NCBI GenBank assembly: GCA_004551945.1
Contig: SFPN01000003.1
Coordinates: 24,008 to 88,007, forward strand
Length of the DNA: 64,000 nt
DNA from: Clostridiales bacterium
GTDB taxonomy: Bacteria; Bacillota; Clostridia; Oscillospirales; Oscillospiraceae
Direction of reading: 5' to 3'
Positions 57,138 to 64,000 of this stretch are shown one piece after another. The notes below the pieces were generated by a model. The model was not told the DNA's origin. It did no database searches and worked only from the letters and a program-made list of their open reading frames with translations. Made by a program: the position numbers and the translations under genes. Every line of letters starts with the position of its first letter. Positions within the stretch are counted from its first letter, which is position 1.

Positions 57138-59261
57138 TTACAGCAGGTGGAAGGCCAGGATCAGGCCGGAGAAGACGATGGAAACGGTGGAGCAGAGCTT
57201 GATGAGGATGTTCAGGGAAGGACCGGAGGTATCCTTGAAGGGATCGCCCACGGTGTCGCCCACGACAGCGGCCTTGTGCTGCTCAGAGCCCTTGCCGCCG
57301 TGGTTGCCCCGTTCGATGAACTTCTTGGCGTTGTCCCAAGCGCCGCCGGCGTTGGACATGAACACGGCCATGGCGAAGCCGGTGACGGACACGCCGCCCA
57401 GCAGGCCAACCACGCCGGTGGGGCCGAGGATCAGGCCGGTGAGGATGGGCACGATGATAGCCAGCAGAGCGGGGGCCACCATCTCGTGCAGAGCGCCCTT
57501 GGTGCACAGGGCCACGCACTTGGCGTAGTCGGGATCAGCCTTGCCTTCCATAATGCCGGCGATCTCCCGGAACTGACGGCGAACCTCAACCACGATGGAC
57601 TGAGCGGCCTTCTGCACGCCGTCCATGGTCATGGCGGAGAAGACGAAGGTCAGCATAGCGCCGATGAACAGGCCAACCAGAACGGTGGGGCTGGTCAGGG
57701 TGAAGTTCAGGGTCTCGGTGGTTCTGGTCTGGACGATGTTCACGTAGGAAACCAGCAGAGCCAGAGCGGTGAGGGAAGCGGAGCCAATGGCAAAGCCCTT
57801 GCCGGTGGCAGCGGTGGTGTTGCCCAGGGAGTCCAGAGCGTCGGTGCGGTCACGGACCTCTTCGGGCAGGCCGGACATCTCGGCGATGCCGCCGGCGTTG
57901 TCGGCCACGGGGCCGTAAGCGTCGGTAGCCAGGGTGATGCCCAGGGTGGACAGCATGCCCACAGCGGCGATGCCGATGCCGTACAGGCCGCGGTTGAAGT
58001 CAGCGCTGAAGGCGCCGGAAGCGTCGGTGATGACGGTGGAGCCGCCGGCTGCGAAGTAGGAGATCAGGATAGCGGCAGCCACGATCAGGATGGAGGCGAT
58101 GGTGGACATGAGGCCCAGGGAGACGCCGCCGATGATGATGGTGGCAGCGCCGGTCTCAGAGGCGGCAGCCAGCTTCTTGGTGGGCTTGTAGTTGTCGGAG
58201 GTGAAGTACTCGGTGAAGTAGCCGATGGCGCAGCCGCCGATCAGGCCGCAGAGGATGGCGATGAACACGCCCCAGCTGCCGTTCTCGGGCCCGATGACAA
58301 AGTAGGTCAGAGGAATGGCAACGATGGCGGAGAGGACAGCGGCGGTATAAGTACCGGTGCGCAGGGAGGTCAGCAGGCTCTTCTGCGTGGCGTCCTCCTT
58401 GGTCTTCACCAGGAAGGAACCGATGATGGAGCAGATGATGCCGCAGACAGCCAGAGCCACGGGCAGCAGCATGCCGCTCCAGCCATAGCCGGCGCAGGCG
58501 CCCAGAGCGAAGGTTGCCAGGATGGAGCCAACATAGGACTCGTACAGGTCGGCACCCATGCCGGCCACGTCGCCCACGTTGTCGCCCACGTTGTCGGCGA
58601 TGGTGGCGGGGTTGCGGGGGTCATCCTCGGGGATGCCGGCTTCCACCTTACCCACCAGGTCAGCGCCCACGTCAGCGGCCTTGGTGTAGATACCGCCGCC
58701 CACACGGGCAAACAGAGCCATGAAGGAAGCGCCCATGCCGTTCATGACCATGATGTTGCCCAGGGAGACAGGGTCAGAGATGCCGGCGCCGAAGTGCAGG
58801 ATAGTAAACCAAATGCTGATGTCCAGCAGGCCCAGGCCCACCACGGTGAAGCCCATGACGGAGCCGGAGGAGAAGGCAACGCGCAGGCCGCGGTTCAGGC
58901 TCTCGGAAGCAGCCTGGGCGGTGCGGGCGTTGGAGCTGGTGGCGATCTTCATGCCGATGAGGCCGGCCAGCATGGACCAGATACCACCGGTCAGGAAGGC
59001 GAAGGGGGTGAACTTGGAGAGCATCCCGCCGTCGCTGGCGAAAGCGATGATCACCAGAATCACGAACACCACCACGAACACCTTGGCTACGGTGGTGTAC
59101 TGGTGCTTCAGATACGCGTTGGCACCCTCACGGATGGACTGCGCGATCTTCTGCATCGTGGCATTGCCCTCGGAATAGGACATTACCTTGTTGCGTTGGA
59201 TGAGGGCAAACAGCAGCGCGATAACGGCGCCGATGAAGCCTATCCACAGATAGTTTTCCAC
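57138..59261 (-). CDS. hppA: Membrane-bound, ion-pumping pyrophosphatase
   Basis: This 707-residue protein with some 16 membrane helices splits pyrophosphate and pumps Na+ and/or H+ outward. Seen: the substrate motif GGIYTKAADVGADLVGKVEAGIPEDDPRNPATIADNVGDNVGDVAG (in parts), DAYGPVADNAGGIAEM and a C-terminal GDTVGDPFKDTSGPSLN. The segment GNTTAATGKG has Ala where K+-independent enzymes have Lys, which by known family rules suggests a K+-dependent form. Na+ versus H+ is not decided. GTG 59261 follows AAAGGAG. It lies next to the potassium transport operon. Confidence 0.96.
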   Translation of the reverse strand: MENYLWIGFIGAVIALLFALIQRNKVMSYSEGNATMQKIAQSIREGANAYLKHQYTTVAKVFVVVFVILVIIAFASDGGMLSKFTPFAFLTGGIWSMLAGLIGMKIATSSNARTAQAASESLNRGLRVAFSSGSVMGFTVVGLGLLDISIWFTILHFGAGISDPVSLGNIMVMNGMGASFMALFARVGGGIYTKAADVGADLVGKVEAGIPEDDPRNPATIADNVGDNVGDVAGMGADLYESYVGSILATFALGACAGYGWSGMLLPVALAVCGIICSIIGSFLVKTKEDATQKSLLTSLRTGTYTAAVLSAIVAIPLTYFVIGPENGSWGVFIAILCGLIGGCAIGYFTEYFTSDNYKPTKKLAAASETGAATIIIGGVSLGLMSTIASILIVAAAILISYFAAGGSTVITDASGAFSADFNRGLYGIGIAAVGMLSTLGITLATDAYGPVADNAGGIAEMSGLPEEVRDRTDALDSLGNTTAATGKGFAIGSASLTALALLVSYVNIVQTRTTETLNFTLTSPTVLVGLFIGAMLTFVFSAMTMDGVQKAAQSIVVEVRRQFREIAGIMEGKADPDYAKCVALCTKGALHEMVAPALLAIIVPILTGLILGPTGVVGLLGGVSVTGFAMAVFMSNAGGAWDNAKKFIERGNHGGKGSEQHKAAVVGDTVGDPFKDTSGPSLNILIKLCSTVSIVFSGLILAFHLL

Positions 59262-59326
59262 GAACGACACTCCTTTTCTTTGTGGCACCACCCAGGGCAG
59301 GTGATGCTTTCATGAATAACATACCA

Positions 59327-59354
59327 ATTTTAGCATAAGAACGGGGATTTGCAA
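59327..59354 (-). promoter_or_regulatory. Promoter of hppA
   Basis: On the minus strand TTGCAA (59354-59349), 16 bases, TAAAAT (59332-59327), about 65 bases before the GTG start. Confidence 0.7.
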
Positions 59355-59470
59355 GCTAAAGCCCATAATTTTCTTTCATTTCATAATTTTTTCATAAAAA
59401 ATACAAAAATTTGAGAAGAAACTTGGGAAATCAGGGTTGAAATGACAATTCCTCCCGATGCCCTTTCGGT

Positions 59471-60907
59471 TCAGCTCCGTTTCCAGGTGGAGGGGAGCAG
59501 AAGCACCAGAACGGGGAAAATCTCCAGCCGGCCGATGAGCATGGCCAGGGTGAGCACCAGCTTGCTTAAGGGAGAGAAAAAGGCGAAGTTTCCTGTGGGC
59601 CCCACGGCGTCCAGGCCGGGGCCCACGTTGCTGATGCAGGCCAGGGCGGCGGTAAAGGAAGTGGTCAGGGAGCTGCCGTCCAGGCTCACCAGGATGGTGG
59701 CAGCGGCCAGCAGCAGGCAGTACAGAGAGAAAAAGACGAACACCGTGTTGACAGTGCTTTCATCCACCGCCTTTCCGTCCAGTTTTACCACCTTCACTTC
59801 CCTGGGATGGGACAGCCGGCGGACGGAGCGCCGGCCGCAGCGGAACATCAGCAGGACCCGGGAGCATTTCAGTCCCCCGGCGGTGCTCCCGGCGCAGCCG
59901 CCCAGGAACATGAGCAGCACCAGAACCGTCTGGGACAGGGTGGGCCACTGGGCGAAATCCGCCGTGGAGAATCCTGCCGTGGAGATGATGGTGGCCACCT
60001 GGAAGCAGGTGTCCCGCAGGGCGTGGGAGAGGGTGTCATACAGGGGACGGACGTCGAAAAAGATCACCACAATGGCCAGAGCTACGGCAAGCAGGAAAAA
60101 CCGCAGCTCGTCGCTGCGCAGGGCCTGCCTGGCCCGGCCGGTGATCACCAGGAAAAACACGGCAAAGTTCAGGGAGCACAGGAGCATGAAAACGGTAATG
60201 ATAATCTCGCAGGCAGGCAGACCGTAGGCGGCAATGCTGGCGTTCATCACGGAAAAGCCGCCGGTACACACGGTGGCGAAGGTGGTAACGGATGCGTCGT
60301 ACAAAGGCATCCCCGCCAGGCACAGGCAGAGAATTTCCAGAAGAGTGAGGACGATATAGATCATGTAGAGAATCTGGGAGGACTGGGCGGTTTTGGGCAC
60401 CAGCTTGGAGGAGACGGGCCCCGGAGACTCCGCCTGCACCAGCACCTGGGTGCGGCCGCCCACCTTGGGCAGAAAGGCCAAGGTAAAGATGAGCACCCCC
60501 ATGCCGCCGATCCAGGAGGAGAAGGAGCGCCAGAAGAGAATGCCCCGGGGGAGGGACTCAATATCCGTCAGAATAGAGGCGCCGGTGGTGGTAAAGCCCG
60601 AGACGATCTCGAACAGGCAGTCCAGAAAGCCGTGAAACTCGCCGGAAAACCAGAAGGGGAGGGCCCCGAACAGACTGAAGGCCAGCCAGATAAGGCCCAC
60701 CACTGCGTAGCCCTCCCGGGAGTAGAAGTCGGGCCGGGAGTGGAGATGGGCCAGCAGGGTCCCCAGCACTGCCACCAGGACGATGGTGAGGAGAAAGGGC
60801 CGGGGGTCCTCCCGGTAAACCAGGGCAACCAGGAGGGGCAGCAACAGACACAGGGCCTCCACCTGAAGGGTGCGGCCCAGGGTCCGGAGCATCAGCTTGT
60901 AATTCAT
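59471..60907 (-). CDS. trkH: Trk potassium uptake membrane subunit, copy B
   Basis: This 478-residue protein of the TrkH/KtrB superfamily forms the potassium pore from four pseudo-repeats. The four pore loops are visible: SGFTTTGAS, VCTGGFSVMN, ISTAGFSTADF and NVGPGLDAVG, each with the conserved filter glycine. It is very similar to the gene 31 bases upstream. ATG 60907 has only a GTGAGG site. No terminator is obvious after it. It needs the TrkA subunit encoded first in the operon. Confidence 0.95.
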   Translation of the reverse strand: MNYKLMLRTLGRTLQVEALCLLLPLLVALVYREDPRPFLLTIVLVAVLGTLLAHLHSRPDFYSREGYAVVGLIWLAFSLFGALPFWFSGEFHGFLDCLFEIVSGFTTTGASILTDIESLPRGILFWRSFSSWIGGMGVLIFTLAFLPKVGGRTQVLVQAESPGPVSSKLVPKTAQSSQILYMIYIVLTLLEILCLCLAGMPLYDASVTTFATVCTGGFSVMNASIAAYGLPACEIIITVFMLLCSLNFAVFFLVITGRARQALRSDELRFFLLAVALAIVVIFFDVRPLYDTLSHALRDTCFQVATIISTAGFSTADFAQWPTLSQTVLVLLMFLGGCAGSTAGGLKCSRVLLMFRCGRRSVRRLSHPREVKVVKLDGKAVDESTVNTVFVFFSLYCLLLAAATILVSLDGSSLTTSFTAALACISNVGPGLDAVGPTGNFAFFSPLSKLVLTLAMLIGRLEIFPVLVLLLPSTWKRS

Positions 60908-60938
60908 AGAGAATACCTCACAGGAAAACAGGCCGCAG

Positions 60939-62375
60939 TCAGCTGCGGCCCCAGGCAGCGGGATGGAACAGAAGCAGGATGGGGAAGATCTCCAACCGGC
61001 CGATGAGCATCTGCAGGGAGAGGACTCCCTTGCTCAGCCCGGACAGGCCAGCGAAGCTGGCGACCGGCCCCACGCCGTCCAGACCGGGTCCCACGTTGCT
61101 CAGGCAGCCCAGGGAAGCGGTGAAGGCGGTGGTGAGGGAAACGCCGTCCAGGGATACCACCAGGCAGCCTGCGCCCAGCAGAAGGAAAAAGAAGATGAAA
61201 AAGACGAAAATGGTGTTCAGGGTTTCCTCGTCCACCGCTTTCCGGTCCAGCTTCACCACCCGCACCGCTCTGGGATGGGACAGGCGGAGCAGGGAGCGGA
61301 TGGAGCAGCGGACCGCCAGCAGAATGCGCCCGCACTTGATGGAACCGGCGGTGCTGCCGGAGCAGCCCCCCACAAACATCAGCAGCACCAGAATGGTCTG
61401 GGCGAAGGGGGGCCACAGGTTATAGTCCGTGGTGCAGAAGCCCGAGGTGGAGATAATGGAGGTCACCTGGAACACGGCGTCCCGCAGGGCGTGACCGGCG
61501 GTGTCGTACAGGGGGAGGATGTTCCCGAAGACCAGAAGGGAGGCCAGAACCACCACCCCCAGGAAGAACCGGAGCTCGTCGCTGTGCAGGGCCTGCCTGG
61601 CCCGGCCGGTGAGCACCAGGAAGAACACGGAAAAGTTCAGGGAGCCCAGGATCATAAAGACGATGGCAATGATCTCGCAGGCGGCGGAGTTGTAGGCCCT
61701 CAGGCTGGCGTTCATGACGGAGAAACCGCCGGTGCACACACTGGCGAAGGTGGTGACCACTGCGTCATAGAGAGGCATCCCCGCCAGAAGAAAGGCGGCG
61801 ATCTCGATGACGGTGAAGGCGATGTAAATAAAGTAGAGAATCTGGGAGGACCGGACGGTTTTGGGCACCAGCTTGGAGGAGATGGGGCCGGGGACCTCCG
61901 CCTGGACCAGAACCTGGGTGCGGCCGCCTACCTTGGGGAGAAAGGCCAGGGTGAAGAGCAGCACCCCCATGCCGCCGATCCAGGAGGAGAAGGACCGCCA
62001 GAACAGGATGCCCCGGGGCAGGGACTCAATATCCGTGAGGATGGTGGCCCCGGAGGTGGTAAAGCCCGAGATAATCTCAAACAGGCAGTCCATGAAGCCG
62101 GCAAACTCCCCGGAAAACCAGAAGGGCAGGGAGCCGAACAGGCTGAGAATCAGCCAGATGAGGCCCACCACCGCGTAGCCCTCCCGGGAGAAAAACTCCG
62201 ACTTGGATTTGATCCGGGCCATAAAGGTGCCCAGCAGGGCCACCGGCACAATGGTGAAGAGAAAGGGCCTGGGGTCCTCCCGATACAGAAGGGCAACGAC
62301 CAGGGGGAGGAGCAGACACAGGGCCTCCACCTGGAGGGTGCGGCCCAGCATCCGAAGCATGAGCTTATAGTTCAT
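60939..62375 (-). CDS. trkH: Trk potassium uptake membrane subunit, copy A
   Basis: This is the same length (478) and start (MNYKLMLR-LGRTLQVEAL) as copy B. Pore loops are SGFTTSGAT, VCTGGFSVMN, ISTSGFCTTDY and NVGPGLDGVG; loop 3 has Ser/Cys changes relative to copy B, which might affect ion passage. ATG 62375 follows AAAGGCAGCGG. It lies 18 bases after trkA. Both copies look intact, so the cell may assemble two Trk channels with one regulator or a mixed one. Confidence 0.95.
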   Translation of the reverse strand: MNYKLMLRMLGRTLQVEALCLLLPLVVALLYREDPRPFLFTIVPVALLGTFMARIKSKSEFFSREGYAVVGLIWLILSLFGSLPFWFSGEFAGFMDCLFEIISGFTTSGATILTDIESLPRGILFWRSFSSWIGGMGVLLFTLAFLPKVGGRTQVLVQAEVPGPISSKLVPKTVRSSQILYFIYIAFTVIEIAAFLLAGMPLYDAVVTTFASVCTGGFSVMNASLRAYNSAACEIIAIVFMILGSLNFSVFFLVLTGRARQALHSDELRFFLGVVVLASLLVFGNILPLYDTAGHALRDAVFQVTSIISTSGFCTTDYNLWPPFAQTILVLLMFVGGCSGSTAGSIKCGRILLAVRCSIRSLLRLSHPRAVRVVKLDRKAVDEETLNTIFVFFIFFFLLLGAGCLVVSLDGVSLTTAFTASLGCLSNVGPGLDGVGPVASFAGLSGLSKGVLSLQMLIGRLEIFPILLLFHPAAWGRS

Positions 62376-62393
62376 ATCCGCTGCCTTTCCGTA

Positions 62394-63752
62394 TCAGTCC
62401 TTTTGAAACACGTCGGCAAAGGCCTGGATTCCCTTGCCGTGGGAGATGACAATGACCCGGTCCCCGGCGGAGAGCACCGTGGAGCCGGAGGGGATGATCA
62501 CCTGCTCCTGGTGGAGCAGAGCGGTGATCAGAAAGCCCTTGCGGATGGGCAGGTCCATGAGGGGAATGCCCAGGTAGGGGGTTTTGTCATTCAGGAGGAA
62601 CTCCGCTGCCTCCGCGCCGGTGTCGGCGATGCGGTAGAGGGAGGTCATGACGCTGCCGCTCTTGTCCTGAAGTCCCCGGACCAGCCGGAGAATCCGGGCG
62701 ACGGTGATGAGCTTGGGGGCCACCACGCTGTCCAGCCCGGCGGAACGGACCACGGAGGCGTAGTTTTCCCGGTTGCACTTGGCGATGACCTTGCGGATAC
62801 CCTGCTGCCGGGCGTAGAGGGAGGCGATCAGGTTGTCCTCGTCCCGGCCGGTGAGGGCGATGAAGGCGTCGTTGTTGGTAAAGTGCTCAGAAGCCAGCAG
62901 CTCCTGGTCGGTGCCGTCCCCGTTGAGGATGAGGGCTTCGGGGAGCCACTCGGAGAACATGCGGCACAAAGGTTCGCTGCGCTCCACCAGGGTCACCCGC
63001 ACCCCCATGGACAGCAGCATCTTGGACAGGTAGTGGGCGATGCGGCTGCCGCCGATGATAAATACTGAGTGGATGCGGGGCAGGTCCCGGCCCAGGGAAC
63101 GCAGGTAGGCGGAGAGGTTTTGGGGGGTGCCGGTGATGTACAGCTTATCCCCCACCTGGGGCACGAAGGAGCCGTCGGGGATGATGACCTCATCCTTGCG
63201 CTCTGCGGCGCTGTAGAGGATGCCCCGGGTCTTGCCGAAGAGGGCGGACAGGGGCTGGCCCACAATGTGGTCGTCCTCCCGGACCATCACGCCGATCATC
63301 TCCACCTTGCCCCGGAAGAAGGTGTCCACGTTGGCCGCGGCGGGGAAGCGGAGCAGCCGGGAGATCTCCAGGGCGGTGGAATACTCGGGGTTGATGACCG
63401 TGTCGATGTTCAGGTCCTTCCGCAGGGAGGCCAGGTCGTCGGTGTAGGCCACGTCCCGGATGCGGGCGATGGTGTATTTGGTGCCCAGCCGCTTGGCGGT
63501 GAGGGCGCAGAGCATGTTCACCTCGTCCAGGTTGGTGGTGGCCAGGAGCAGGTCGGCGTCCGCCGCCCCCGCCTCCCGCAGGACGGAGGGGGCGGCGCCG
63601 GGGCCCTTGATGCACATCACGTCCAGCATTTCGCTGGCCCGGTGGATAACGGCGTCGTTGTTGTCGATGATGGTAATGTCGTGGTTTTCCAGGGAGAGGT
63701 AGGCGGCCAGGGTTGAGCCCACCTTGCCGGCGCCTACGATGAGGATTTTCAA
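62394..63752 (-). CDS. trkA: Trk system potassium regulator TrkA
   Basis: This 452-residue cytoplasmic ring protein gates TrkH in response to NAD(H)/ATP. It holds two RCK units: an N-terminal NAD-binding loop LIVGAGKVGSTLAAYL (about 4-19) with TrkA-C, and a second Rossmann part VFIIGGSRIAHYL with a second TrkA-C (LLHQEQVIIPSGSTVL). The start is TTG 63752 after GGGGGA; a 21-codon extension upstream has no site. It heads the trkA-trkH-trkH operon. Confidence 0.95.
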   Translation of the reverse strand: MKILIVGAGKVGSTLAAYLSLENHDITIIDNNDAVIHRASEMLDVMCIKGPGAAPSVLREAGAADADLLLATTNLDEVNMLCALTAKRLGTKYTIARIRDVAYTDDLASLRKDLNIDTVINPEYSTALEISRLLRFPAAANVDTFFRGKVEMIGVMVREDDHIVGQPLSALFGKTRGILYSAAERKDEVIIPDGSFVPQVGDKLYITGTPQNLSAYLRSLGRDLPRIHSVFIIGGSRIAHYLSKMLLSMGVRVTLVERSEPLCRMFSEWLPEALILNGDGTDQELLASEHFTNNDAFIALTGRDEDNLIASLYARQQGIRKVIAKCNRENYASVVRSAGLDSVVAPKLITVARILRLVRGLQDKSGSVMTSLYRIADTGAEAAEFLLNDKTPYLGIPLMDLPIRKGFLITALLHQEQVIIPSGSTVLSAGDRVIVISHGKGIQAFADVFQKD

Positions 63753-63844
63753 GAGAGATCCCCCTTTCTGAAGCAGCGGCGCCCGCCGGAACGGGAACCA
63801 AATGATACAGACCAAGAGAATATTTTATGAATTTTTTATAAACC

Positions 63845-63873
63845 ATCATATCACAGAACGAAGGAAGGTGCAA
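63845..63873 (-). promoter_or_regulatory. Promoter of the trk operon
   Basis: On the minus strand TTGCAC (63873-63868), 17 bases, TATGAT (63850-63845). The leader to the TTG start is about 85-90 bases, with no riboswitch-like pattern I recognise. Confidence 0.8.
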
Positions 63874-63970
63874 CAAAGGGAAGTTTTTCCAGTTCTCCCC
63901 GGTGTAGGTGTTACGATGATGTGTGACAAAAAGTAAAAAAAGATAGCGAATAGGAGTGGCCTGTATTAAG

Positions 63971-64000
63971 GTTGAGTTGCCGAGACAAAACCGAAAGGCA
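63971..64000 (+). promoter_or_regulatory. Possible start of a c-di-AMP (ydaO/yuaA) riboswitch, cut by window edge
   Basis: The last bases contain TTGCCGA followed after seven bases by CCGAAAGGCA. This resembles the 5' part of ydaO aptamers (UUGCCGA..CCGAAAGG). The rest lies outside the window. The position, divergent from a Trk operon, fits the usual potassium and cell-wall targets of that riboswitch. Nothing else coding is visible in 63880-64000. Confidence 0.45.

Noticed and set aside
57147..59315. A 722-codon open frame antisense to hppA.
   Set aside because: The pyrophosphatase on the minus strand has all family motifs; the antisense product is low-complexity and lacks a ribosome binding site.
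60963..63068. A 701-codon plus-strand frame opposite trkH and trkA.
   Set aside because: It crosses the ends of two real genes and is compositionally a shadow.

Overview
The window is GC-rich, tightly packed bacterial DNA with strong AGGAGG-type ribosome binding sites, frequent GTG and TTG starts, classic sigma-A promoters, short intrinsic terminators and ATGA/GTGA overlaps. Gene content (lysine and SAM-I riboswitches, a CD1247-type zinc-ribbon protein, a DUF378 protein, a pyrophosphate-driven pump, a Trk potassium system, group-A [FeFe]-hydrogenases, SLH-like domains) points to an anaerobic, high-GC member of the Clostridia, most likely an Oscillospiraceae gut organism of the Flavonifractor/Lawsonibacter/Oscillibacter kind. 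That placement is inference; there is no rRNA, tRNA, CRISPR array or recognisable insertion sequence in the window.

Layout. 1-3.1 kb: lysine operon dapA-dapB-lysA on the minus strand, led by a promoter, a lysine riboswitch and a terminator; lysA runs off the left edge. 3.2-9.7 kb: a small acidic/basic orphan protein, then a minus-strand run dacF - sirtuin - degenerate sirtuin - fumC - malic enzyme. 9.8-12.9 kb: a plus-strand run comEA - response regulator - histidine kinase - GerMN lipoprotein. 13-20.3 kb: two tandem copies of a two-gene redox operon (an [FeFe]-hydrogenase plus a flavoprotein that joins a NuoF-type Fe-S domain to a GltD-type reductase), each copy with its own promoter. 20.4-24.3 kb: an AT-rich gap, metY with a possible operator, an EamA transporter, a pseudouridine synthase and a DUF378 protein. 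24.4-26.3 kb: acetyltransferase, cytidine deaminase and a rhomboid-like membrane protein with a zinc ribbon. 26.4-35.9 kb: methyl-cycle cluster under a SAM-I riboswitch (ahcY, metK, metF, a separate MetH reactivation-domain protein, metH), interrupted by a glycosyltransferase and an O-antigen-ligase-like protein. 36-38.7 kb: an Rh-type ammonium channel and an SLH-like exported protein. 38.8-50.5 kb: a long housekeeping operon (smc, ftsY, rph, rdgB, yhbY, nadD-yqeK fusion, LCP protein, rsfS, leuS), then rpsU. 50.6-54.1 kb: an unknown protein, a YqeG phosphatase, an endonuclease IV-like protein, efp and a CD1247-type protein. 54.2-56.7 kb: zinc/manganese uptake operon. 57.1-63.9 kb: membrane pyrophosphatase and a Trk potassium system with two tandem trkH genes. 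The right edge holds what looks like the start of a c-di-AMP (ydaO) riboswitch reading out of the window.

Themes. Tandem paralogy occurs three times: the hydrogenase operon, the sirtuins and trkH. FumC and malic enzyme connect fumarate to malate to pyruvate with NAD(P)H formation, next to NAD-consuming sirtuins and NAD-linked hydrogenase partners. The most unusual parts are the duplicated hydrogenase/GltD-fusion operon, the long charged helical tail on the D,D-carboxypeptidase, the rhomboid-like protein lacking an obvious catalytic serine motif, and two intergenic arrays of consecutive long palindromes (about 27.95-28.11 kb and 56.78-57.04 kb).
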